Source: Cyrtodaria siliqua
Lineage: Eukaryota > Mollusca > Bivalvia > Adapedonta > Hiatellidae
Length of the DNA: 64,000 bases
NCBI GenBank assembly: GCA_037043455.1
Contig: JAWPHD010001276.1
Span: 62,001 to 126,000 of the forward strand
Direction of reading: 5' to 3'
Numbering within the stretch: position 1 is the stretch's first letter; each line of letters begins with the position of its first letter. This document shows, piece after piece, positions 45,122 to 57,500 of the stretch. Position numbers and translations under genes: made by a program. A model generated the notes under the pieces. That model saw only the letters and a program-made list of their open reading frames with translations, was not told the origin of the DNA and searched no databases.

Positions 45122-45215
45122 CTGGCCAGGTTAGCTCAGTCGGTAGCGAGCTCAACTATTATAACCCGTGAGTGTAATTTTAGTGCTGGTTACGAGTTCA
45201 ACCTCACGAAGTGGT
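45122..45215 (+). repeat. tRNA-like relic (SINE head)
   Basis: ggttagctcagtcggtagcg is an excellent A-box and tggttacgagttcaacctc a weak B-box, separated by about 40 bases. There is no complete cloverleaf by eye, so probably a SINE remnant. Confidence 0.4.
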
Positions 45216-45325
45216 GCCTCTTTTTTTGTATCGCTACTGAATTCCGTCAAACTATCTTGGTTTAATTTAGTAAATATCCAATAATTGTTGGTGTGTTATG
45301 TTTATCAATGTAATTATTTTGTGTT

Positions 45326-45571
45326 TTATAGGCTAAGAGTTACAGACATTGTCCCTTTAAAAAGACCACTAAAGGTTAACAGTGGGTAGATTGAAACAAC
45401 AAATAAATACCATTCGTGTCTAGTAACAACGGCCTCAGCTCTGACCAATCGTTTTTTGTCGTCCAGCACGGGGAGCAGGGCTCTTGTGATCTTGTTACGA
45501 TACGGCAGTATCACGTGCAATGATAATCCTGTTAACTGGGCCAGACATTTTAATGCAGCAATTCTTATTTT
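45326..45571 (-). CDS. MMS19: MMS19 terminal exon (exon 16)
   Basis: 246 bp including the stop. Encodes KIRIAALKCLAQLTGLSLHV, ILPYRNKITRALLPVLDDKK and RLVRAEAVVTRHEW. In vertebrates the protein ends a few residues after the EW; here about 28 further residues (YLFVVSIYPLLTFSGLF...) follow before the stop at 45326-45328. Confidence 0.9.
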   Translation of the reverse strand, partial: KIRIAALKCLAQLTGLSLHVILPYRNKITRALLPVLDDKKRLVRAEAVVTRHEWYLFVVSIYPLLTFSGLFKGTMSVTLSL

Positions 45572-48500
45572 CTGAAACACAACCAGTAAACATGTGAGAC
45601 AAGTACCCCAATTTTAAATGCTGAAACATTTAATTTTCATCATAATTTGCTCAAATTTTGAACACGTTCTTTAAAGTGGTGACTTTATGTAATCCAATTA
45701 TCGAACTGATTATTTATTTTTGATTTTATTTGATGAATCTGTTAAAGGGACACACGGCAATCATGAAGTGTTTATCAAACATTGAAATCAATTTATTTAT
45801 CTGGTATCATTTTGACTTTAAACCTGCTTGCATTTAATTAAATAACATTTTGAGTTTCCTTGCTGTCGTCTTATTTTACTGTAGGTTTGAATATATTTTT
45901 GGTGCAATATAATCAAGTTAATAACATGCAAAAAAAAATTGCTTTAAAGTATTCTTATAATTAATATTAATGACTGAAGAAATGCAAACTTGTCATATAG
46001 AAAAACTAACTGCTTGCTGTGGGGTTTTCAAAAATCAAGATTGACGTGGTCCCTTTAAAAATATATTGATGAGTTTTCATGCGATTTCGTCAAAATTGTA
46101 CATTCCCTTTAAAAGAGAGTGAGGTACTTATGAGTGTGGTCTATGTAGAGAGTACTTGTTGGTAGAATTTATTTTCATCAGAAGAAAGAACACTTATATT
46201 TTCACGAGCTCTTCAGTATGAATAAAAATGTTGGTGTTTTCTCATTTCCAGATGAGAATAAATTCTATATTTACGACCAAATAGCAAATATTCTTCTTAT
46301 TATTATATACTCACAACTCTGAAACTGAATAGCATAATCAAAGGGGAACAAATGTTGTTTGTATTTGTCTCCACAAGACTATCAGAGTTGTCTCCCTTAA
46401 TTTGAAACCCCTTAATTTGAAATGCCACAACCTTCCATTTAGCTCACATGAAAATATAAAAGGTTTCTGTGCTGACTGGATGGCGTAATATAAAGTTTTA
46501 AAAGAACACATGGCAGTCTTGAGGCATTTATTGAACCTTGTAAATGTTAAGTGCCTCCACAACAAAAAAAATGACCGTCATATATAACCTTACATGTGTT
46601 GCAAATGACGTAAAACATCATACAAACAAACAAACAAAACTTAAACAATGCATGATATTAACTACGAGAACTATACCATCATATTTATATTTTTTTGACT
46701 AGTTTAGAAATCATTAAATTAATTATTACATATAATTTGCAGATATTCAACTTGTATAAAAGTCAGGATTGCCATGTGTCCCTTTAATGACTTGAACCCT
46801 TTAAGGGCTGTTCCAGGACCCCAGGAAGGTAATTTAATAAACATCTATGGGTGAACTCTAATTTCTGAAATTTTGTTCTTTTTTATAAAGTCAATTTTGC
46901 ATCTAAGGGTGTGTGTTCAATTTTAAAAGTGCCTTCCTGTGTGGTCCATGTATGTTTTAATGGAATAGCTCTAATTGTAAATGAAGAACAATGACAAAAA
47001 TGGTACTAACCATAGATGGTTTATATGTGGTCATCTTGAGAAGCTGTGGTACCATGGAGTCTATTTGTTGGTCAATCACTTTGGGAGCATTATGAATAAG
47101 GTCAGCCAGCGTTTCCATGGTAGCCAGTTGAAGGTCGACGTCATCACATAACAAGGATTGTATCAATAGTGGGTATATCTGAAACACAATACTCCTTTCA
47201 TCAAGATATCATTTTAACATAGAAGGAATGACCTTGCTATAAACCCAAATAAGGAATGACCTTGATAACCTAACAAAGAAATGACCTTGAAAACCTAACA
47301 AAGGAATGACCTTGATAACCTAACAAAGGAATGACCTTGAAAACCTAACAAAGGAATGACCTTGATAACCCAACTAAGGAATGACCTTGATAACCAAAAT
47401 AAGAAAGGACCTTGATAACCAAACAAAAGAATGACCTTGACAACATAAAGATCTTCCCTAGGTGACTACAGATTTTTTTCAGACAGCACCTACCATATCT
47501 CAACCCTGCAATGACACAACTCTACGATGATTATTGACCTGAAAGTTTGTGTAACCTGTCAGCCAATATATAAAGAAATAAACACCAGATTTTCTTTAAA
47601 TATATCGCATTACTATTATATATTCAAGATATTCCCATCTTAAAGCATTCAAACGCATAAAAAATGAACATTTCCAAGCTTCGACTTCATGACAAATTAC
47701 AGGATTACAAAAAGATCCACACTGAATACCGACATGCATTTCAACTGAAGGTTAAATTATCAAAAACATAAACATTTTTTTTTTTTTATACCATTCAATA
47801 ATTATAGCTGATGGAGCTCTCTTAATATTGGTTTGATTATACATGAAACAACATTACTTGTCACTTTAATAAAAGGAGATAGTAAAGACGCTGAGTCTAA
47901 ATCTTTTTCGCCTCTCACCGCTGCGGGTTCGAATCCCACTGGGAGCTCGACTTGTCAAGTCGGAATGTGTTGATTCTTACAGATGGCGGAAGGTATAAAG
48001 TAATGGTACTACTCAGGAAAATGTCAATGTTTGGACCCAAACACAAACAAATCGACTGTCAAATATGGCCTAACATGTGTTAAAATTGACGTAAAACACC
48101 ATTCAACCCTTACTAAAAGATTTACCTTTGGTAGTTCTGGTATTAGCACCTGTTTGTTGAGACCGTGGATCAGGTAGGATAGCGCAATCAGATGATTCTT
48201 TTTTGTCTCTATAAAATATTTAGAATGTATTGTAAAATGGGTCAAGTGAATTAAAATTATCTAGCATAATTGTTATGATAAAGTCCTAAATTTGAAACAT
48301 ACTGTTTGTTTCAACACACAGGGCAAACTCCAGCTGTTCTTCCAAACACAGACGTCCATTATGTTTATTTGAAAAAGTCTCCATTGCATATGGATGCCCC
48401 TCTTTTAGTGACGTCGGTCACATGAAATAAAACTTCAGTGTAAATTAAGTGTGAAAAGTTGGTCAAGGTCATTCATATTGATCTACTTTTGTTAGGAACA

Positions 48501-51500
48501 TACTGCTGTCATAAAGATGTAAATATGTGTGAAGTTCCAACGCTCTACGGCTTAGCGGTGTCTGAAAAATGGTTGGACAAGGGTAACACTGTATGACTGC
48601 CTCTAAAACTGAGCTAAACACAAACCGTTACATAATGTTTTCAGACATACAACACGCAAGTATGCCAATGTGCTGCAAAAAGCTACACAAACTGCAAATC
48701 TCCCGATGCCACACTTATGCATGTGATACTGTTCATGATGATCAGGATCGACTGACAGCAGTATAGATAAAAGAAAAACAACAACGGTATTTTAAAACTG
48801 CTGCGTAACATTGCTGTGTGATTTTGCTGGACTACCTTGGGTAGGTTCTATACGACCACTAGCTGTTGGCATTGCACTTGACCTCTGAGGTATTGTATAT
48901 TGATTGGGAAACTAAGTTGAAAAATGGCCATAATTCTGTCAAACTTCATAACAGAGTTATATCACTTGTCTGCACGAGTTCCTCTTACGAAAGTGAATAC
49001 ATGCGTACAATTTCATTAAATTCTTTTAAGTGAGCTTAATGTAAAAGATTAACCAATTAAGAATAGAATAGCAAGTAGAATAGCTTGCCTTTAAAGGGAC
49101 ACATGGCAATCTTGAAGTTTTTACCAAGCATTAAAATTAACGTCTCAAAAGGATGTATTAATCCAATATCATTTTGAATTTAGAATAAAATTAACTAAAA
49201 TTTAATGAAATTAATAAATAGAATTTTCATTTGATTCTTGTTATTCTACCATATGTTTGATATATTATTGGTGCAATATAACCTTCAGTTAGTACTACAC
49301 ACAAACAAGTTGCTTCATCCCATTCTTATAATTAATATTAATGATTGAACAAATGCCATCTACAAAATTTATCTATAAAAACTAACGGGATGACGCACGT
49401 TTTTATAAAGCCGAAATTGCTGTGTGTCCCTTTAAGTTTTCTTCCAACACTCGAACTATTGAACAAGAGGCCCAAGAGGGCCTGTGGACGCTCTACTGGC
49501 TAACATGGCTCTTATAACATCAATGAAGTGAGTGACTGCCATTTACGTTTTTTTGAAAGTTTCGGGCAAAAAACAGCTTTTTAACTAAATCAAAGGCCAT
49601 AACTAAAGAATCTGGTAAAGTTTGGTAAAGATCAGATGAAAAATGAAGGCCCAACCGTATCAACGAGGCAACATATAGCATGTTTAACTAAACCAAGAAC
49701 ACCTCTGTTACTGGTCCGACTGGTCGAACATAGAGCTAAAAAAAAAAAAAAAATTGCAAAAAAATTTGACCCCAGGGTCACCATTTGAACAAACTTGGTT
49801 AAGGACTATAAGCTTATAGCAACAGCAAAATATTAAACCTCTGGCTCTTGCAGTTTCAGAGAAGAAGATTTTTTAAGTTTTTCCCTATACATGTCTATGT
49901 AAAACATGTGACCCTTGGGGCGGGACCAAATGTGACCCCAGGGTCACTACTGTCACTATTTGAACAAACTTGGTAAAGGACCATAAGCTTATAATAAATG
50001 TAACATATCAAACCTCTGACTCTTGTAGTTGGCGAGAAGAAGATTTTTAAAAAAAAGATCCTATATAAGTCTATGTAAAACTGTGACCCTCGGGGCGGGG
50101 ACAAATTTGACCCCCGGGTCACCATTTGAACAAACTTAGTAGAGGACCATAAGCTGATGCTACATGTATTACATGAGAGCTCTGTGCCATGTGGTTCCAG
50201 AGAAGAAGATTTTTTCAGTTTTTCCCTATACAAGCCTATGTAAAACTGTGACCCCCGGGGTGGGGCCAAATGTGACCCCTGGGTCACCATTTGAACAAAC
50301 TTGATAGAGGACCACAAGCTTATAGCAAATGCAAAATATTAAACCTCTGGCTCTTGCAGTTTCAGAGAAGAAGATTTTTTAAGTTTTTCCCTATACATGT
50401 CTATGTAAAACATGTGACCCTTGGGGCGGGGCCAAAAGTGACCCGAGGGTCACCATTTGAACAAACTTGGTAAAGGACCATAAGCTTATAGTAAATGCAA
50501 AATATCAAACCTCTGGCTATTGTAGTTTCCGAGAAGAAGATTTTTAAAAAAAAAATCTGATATGTCTATGTAAAACTGTGACCCCCGGGACGGGGACAAA
50601 TTTGACCCCAGGGTCACCATTTGAACAAACTTAGTAGAGGACCATAAGCTGATGCTACATGTAATACATGAGAGCTCTGTGCCTTGTGGTTTCAGAGAAG
50701 AAGATTTTTTAAAGTTTTTTCCTATATGTCTATATGAAAAACATGCAAAACCTCAATATACAAATTTTGGACCCCCGGGGCACGGCCATTTTTGACCCCG
50801 GGGACTTTATTTGAACAAACTTGATAGTCTAGGCGTTGGCAATCATTTTAAAAGAAAAACTGTTGAAATCTGTCCAGCGGTTCTGGACAAGAAGATTTTT
50901 TAAGGTTTCGACCATATATGGTAATGGCAGCCATCTTGGATGTAGCATTGACCTAATTTTAACAAATCTAAAAAGCATTCAACTAAGGATCATCCACGTG
51001 AAGTTTGGTCAAAATTAGCCAAGCGGTTTCTGAGAAGAAGTCGTTTGAAGAAAAGTTAACGGACGACAGACAGACGACAGACGACAGACAGACAGACAGA
51101 CGACGGACGACGGACAACACAGCATCCCATAAGCTCTGCTGACCCTTGGCCAGTAGAGCTAAAAATAGTTCAACAGTCAATACTTCAACAAACCTTTACT
51201 GGCAGTCTGATATCCCTGGACAATCTTGGGGAGGTTTTCTATGAAGAAACGTTGTCGATACATCAGCTTGATGTTGGCCCTCATCGCTTTATTCATCACA
51301 TCTTGGTACTCGGTCAACACAATACAGAATCCCCGGGCCGCTTCCCGACCCACAGCCTCGTGGGATAATAGCTCTATAAGCTGTTAAAACAATATACCGA
51401 TACAGTAGGTCAATTGTTTCCGACTCATTGTCAGACATACTACATGTAACTGGAAGGAAAGGTCCAACAATGTATGCAGACAGAGTAAAATTACCTCTGT

Positions 51501-54500
51501 GTTTCCCATACTGGCATTTGTATTTTTGCAGCACTCAGCACCATGCACAATTTGTTATAGTCCCTATCCAGCCATTAACAGACACTTTAAAACATATGTA
51601 AACCATTTCTAAACCTACGGATGACGAGGTATAATTATAACTTACATATTTTGAGAACCCAAACTCCATAGACTCTCAACTCATAATTCATTTAACGCAT
51701 ATTCAGTCGCGTTTATTTTAAGAACCCGTGAATAAACTTTTACTTTTAATCGGCACATATACATTATCATATGACCTGAACACCTGGAAAGAGTTTTGAT
51801 AAACGGTTTTGTAGTGTAATTTTTCCGTTATTAGTTTAAACTTTATTTTACATCAATTGTAAAGACAGTTCTCTGAACTTATTTTAATCACTCTCAATGT
51901 CCTCTTGGTAGAGCCAGTACTAAGCACATGCCGATAAAGTGTTTTGCAACACATATGGCCCTGGCGGGGATCGAACCCACGACTTTTCGATCCTGGGTCC
52001 AACGCTATACCACTAAACGACATCACTCTATTCTATAGTTATTTGGCGGGTTTATATAGTTTAACCCTATATAAATCGAAAATCTGCTGTATACCTTGTC
52101 AGTGTACTGAGTGGCAAGTTTATGGTTCCTGAGTACCAGGGCCTTGGTGATCCAGGCAAGGGCCGCCACATCCTGGGCTCGGGCCTCACCCTTATCTGAC
52201 CCTAGACATGACTCAAGCTGGTCCTTCAATGTCACCAACATAGCATCAAGGCCAGCATCTAGATGGATATATAGATAAAACTTGGTGATGAAACAAACAT
52301 TAAATAAACTCTGGGCACAGTTCACAGACCTCTTGTTATCGTAGAATAAAAGGCAAATACAAAAACTCCTCCCTCTGAACGTTGTGTACACGTTATACTT
52401 TCTTTTTATTAAGCAAATGACATAGGAGAATAGTTATATTTTAGTCATTTTACAAGTTCATTATTATGTTAAATGTGCACTAAATGACCCAATGGTAATT
52501 TTCAATATAGAACAATGCAAAGTGTTTTTTTTACATTCATCATCTGATAATAGCATACAGTGAATCCAAATGTCCTTGACTTCTTATTAATATCGCTAAC
52601 AAATTTCAAAATTGCCTGACCGTAAATTTCCACTTCCACGCCAAGTGAACTTTGGGAAATCGGAGTGAACAAACAGCAAACTAATAACCTTGTTCCAATG
52701 CCACCATAACGTTGAGCGCAATATTATAGTGGGTATTAGTCCAATTTTTTAGACGTTATACAGCAGTTTTTTTCATGTTTAATCTTCTGACATTCATTAT
52801 TTATTTCAGCATGACGAAAAATGGTCTAGTAGAAGTATTTCTGATTGTGATACACTTACCCTGTGTGTGTTTATTAATGAGTGCTGTGATTGTGATACAC
52901 TTACCCTGTGTGTGTTTATTAATGAGTGCTGTGATTGCGATACACTTACCCTGTGTGTGTTTATTATTGAGTGCTGTGATTGTGATACACTTACCCTGTG
53001 TGTGTTTATTAATGAGTGCTGATAGACATTTACACACGTGCGTGTGGGCATCTGGCTCCAGCGGCTGACACACTAGTGATGTCAACTGATTCAATATCTC
53101 TAATTGGTGAGGAATCTCAGTCTGCAATTAAATACCGCACGTATAGTAACAACTTGTGAATCTGGAGTTAAAGGAACTAATCAACCGAATAATGGCAAAA
53201 TTACACAACATAACTGTTTATCAAAACTCTGTCCAGGTGTCATGTCATATAATAATGTATATGTGCTGACTAAAAGTATACGTTTACTCATAGGTTCTTA
53301 AAATAACCATGACTGAATATGCATAATATGAATTATGAGTTGTTAACTCTTAATTCAACATTCTAGTGTTGGCATTTGGTTGGTTAAAGCCATTTATTTA
53401 TATTGTCTATAGGGACAAGATTCTCAAAAAGTTATATATCTCGTCGTCAGTAGGTTTAGAAACGGTGTACATCTGTTGTAAAATTTGCCTGTTGATGGCG
53501 GGATAGGGACTTTAACATTGTTGTTAGGTATTTCTCGACTACTTGGTATGGCAAAGGTCCAACACACACATTACTTCAAGATCAATCGCTGCCTGATCAT
53601 CTTCTTTTTTCTGTTCATTCATTCTTTCGTTCTAACCATTTAAATCGTCAAACTCATTAGTCTGAACCAGTGGCAAACAGAAACGAGCAAAAAACACTGA
53701 CAAGCACATATTTAATTAGAGAATCAATGCATTTAATAACACTCAATGATATAAATTATATATATCTTCATGCAAATCACCGTCTGTGCAATTATAGGAG
53801 TGGCAAATCTGATGTGAGAAATAATATAACCCACCTGTGGTGGTCCTGAGCAGATGACTGGAGTCAATAGGCACACATAGATGGTATCACACGAGGCCTG
53901 CAGAAAAACAATAGTAGAGGTAGCAAATTTAGTGTATCAATACCGGGCCATCACATATGGGGCACTTAGGCTGGGGTACAGTTTTTAAAAAATGTTTGGC
54001 TGAAAATTCCAAAGGTAAGGTTTTGAGTAAGGTCACCAGTATACCTGGTGAAAATCGTGCACCTACCTTGACCTCGAAAAAAACTTATTTTGTTTTACGG
54101 TTTCTCTCATACTCTGACACAAAGTTACATACTGTCTATTTATATAAACGGTGTGGTGAACTTCATTGTACATGTACATACATGTTTTGACACTAACTAG
54201 AAGAGTGTTCCACGGAACACTTGTGTCGCCTGCCATGTGCTTATTTCACCAATCTAACTATAAAGTTTGAAGGTACGGGGTGCAATCCTTCATGAATTAT
54301 GGAGCAGTCTTTTTTAAAATGTTAAAGTTTATGAAAAGGGGCATAAATCTGCATTGGGGATAATTGAGAAGGAAGATCTGTATAAAGTTTCATGACCATA
54401 GGTCAATATTATGAACTCGGTTAGGTTGCAGGTTAAAGTTTTATGAAAGGGGCATAACTCTGGTGAAATGAAAGTCAAGAGTTATTGGATATGTGTAACG

Positions 54501-57500
54501 ACATTCCTTCAGTTAAGATGAATATGTGTGTGAAGTTTCATGAACATAGGTCAAATACTTTTCAAGTTATGGCCAGTTATGAGCTTGGTTAGGTTGCAGG
54601 TTAAAGTTTTAAAGGGGCATAACTCTGCTTAAATCAGAGTCAGATTTATTGGTCATCTGTAACAATATTCCGTGTAGTAAGATGAATATGTGTGCAGTTT
54701 CATGAACTTAAGTCAAATACTTCTTAGGTTATGGCTAGTTATGAGCTTTGATAGGTTGCAGGTTAAAGTTTTATGAAAATAGGCATATAACTCTGTCAAA
54801 ATGAAAGTCAGAGTTATTGGACATCCTTAGGTTAAGATAAAAATGTGTATGAAGTTTCATGAACTTATGTCAAATACTTTTCAAGTTATGGCCAAGGTTA
54901 GGTTGCAGGTTAAAGTGTGACGGACGACGACGGACGACGACAAAATGATCCGTGTCTGCCATGCTAATCAGGCGACACAAAAAGCATACTATTTGCTACA
55001 AAGTCTACAAATTGTATTTGGATGTATAATAATACAAAAAACAAAATGGTGTATCACCTGCAGGGGAGAGAACTGGTCAGGATTTCCTTCACCTGTAGCC
55101 TTCAGGAAGGACTGGATAAACATGGACTGTATCTCAGCTGATAATCTGTAATGTTGTTGATGGATGAACATGCATTCTTACATACTGCACTTGCACTCCG
55201 ACTGGTTGTCACTTAATAATTTGTGACTATTAAATTGTCGCAACAGTAAAATCAGACGTACGATCTTGTCTCATCCTAATGTCTAGTCAGGGAAACACTT
55301 TTAAGGTTTACAATAATTGACATAATGTCGGACCGGGCTGGGATTGATCTCGTGATTGATATGTTTATTATTAAAATTAATGATGTACTGTCAGGAATAT
55401 ATTTGAACTATCTGAGACATGTATTTGCGATTATTAAAATTATGTAGGAAAAACAGTGTTGAGCAAGAAGTTTTTGTTTTTAAAGAATAAAGATCGTGCG
55501 GAAGTTGACAAAAGAGGACATTTATCCCACTTACTCCTGTTGCCAATTAATTGCAATATGGCGAATGAAGGCGGACAGATTTGTCAAAACTACTTCACTG
55601 GTCAGTCTGTCTCGCCAGGCTTGACAACGACATTTTGAGACGACCAACTTGTGGACAGACTTGACGCCAACGTTACACAGAATGCTGATGGAGTCGCCGT
55701 CCCCGCTGCAGTTCTCTGCTACCCGGGCCAGACACGCTGTTATGGCCTCATACAGTTCCACAGAGTCTGAAAACAAAAAGTAAATTGTTTAAGTCAACAT
55801 TTTTTGGCTGATAATTACAGCCACCATTTCTGAAAATGACCTCGACAGTTGCGCTACGGAACTGATTCTTGTACACCTCCTCAGTATGATTAATATTTGT
55901 GTGAAGATTTATGAAATTCCTTTCAATGAAATGGCTTAAGAGAAATGATTTTGACTTATTTGACCTTTGACCAGGGACTTGATTTTTGCGCAAGACACAC
56001 CATCTCATTGCAAAATTCGCTGAGTTATGGCTGAGACATGATTTTGAATGAACAGATGAACAGACAAACAAATGAACGGACAGCGCAATTACCGGTACTG
56101 TATTTATAAGAAAAAATAAATAAAAAAAACAGTTATCATCCTCATCATACCTGTGTTCTCCAGCATATCACACAACACATCTACGACCCGCTGTACAGTC
56201 GAAGCACCGCTAGTTATGGCTGACAACACCTCCAGTAGCTGTGGTCTAGACACAGTACCACCACCGTCCACCAACATTGGCTCTGGAAGTCAGCAAATGA
56301 CAAATAATGAGAACTATGCACAAGTAAACATGTTTTACCCTCCCAACCACGAGTGTTCTTTGCTCTTTTTACTAAAAGTAATGCACAAAATAAAATCCAA
56401 GACTTAGTGCTAGTTGATGAATTAAAGTCGACTGTTAAAGCGAATGTAGCCACACTTCGAGAGTTCTGAAAAACTTAGAAAAAGGTCAAATAATTATCAA
56501 AATCAGATGATAAACAACAAAGATATGACCATTTGAAGGTTTTCATAAACGGATATGTGTCGCCATTTTGAAACACTATGACGTCAAAGTTCTAAATTAC
56601 CATATATGGCATATTGATAAATAGCATTTAAAACAGAGAAAATCACTGCAAATAAATGCAAAATCCTTTTAATACTGTCATATAAAGCATTTTACCATTA
56701 AGTAGACATATTTTACATGAACATGATATAGTTGCTGTTATTTTTTTCCTCTAAATCAGTAAATTTTCATATTTATAAATATTACATATATCGCCATTTA
56801 GAACAATGATGTCAAAGTTCTTAAAATGACGGCTTCCATATCCATTTCAAAAGAACCTTCAAATGATCATATCTTCTTTGTTTATCATCTGATTTTGATA
56901 ATTCTTTCACCCTTTCCCATGTTTTTCAGAACTCTCAATAATAAAAGAGTAACTGGCTGTGTCGCTCCATTCCCTTTATGGTAAATATGAGAATTTAGAA
57001 ATATAATACCATTGTGTAGTAGAGAGAAGATGGTAGGTAGTACATCGTTCTGTATACTGTCTGTGTATGTGGACAACATATACTGCAGGGTTCCTGTGCA
57101 AGCCAGTCTGCAAACGTAATTCATAAATCATTGTAGTAAAAAAGCAAGCAGTATAAAAGCAAGGACTCGTTTCAAATCTCAATCTTAATATATTAACAAA
57201 GGCTGGGTGTTAAACTCAGTATAAAGCATGAATTGTTTCGCAATTTCATGAATGACAACTCACAGAGATTTTAATCAACTTTGCAGTATGAACATGATAT
57301 AAACTGTACTGTGAATGACGGCTATTTAAAATTAAAATTCATTACCAAAATAACAACGCAAAAACTTCAAAAAGTAACACAAAATGATGCAATCTCAGTT
57401 TACATATTGTCATGTATATGTACATTAAACATGTACATGTATTTCCTTTTGATCATTTGTTTGTTTGAGTGGTGTTTTACATTGTTTTTAGCACATTTTA

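Larger units (their letters stand above)
44831..45325. other. 3' flank of MMS19
   Basis: Contains the probable poly(A) signal and a tRNA-like relic, listed separately. Otherwise nothing recognised. Confidence 0.4.

Noticed and set aside
51945..52020. A tRNA gene on the minus strand
   Set aside because: A and B boxes are present but no convincing acceptor stem or anticodon arm could be drawn by eye. tRNAscan-SE would be decisive; a high score would restore it.
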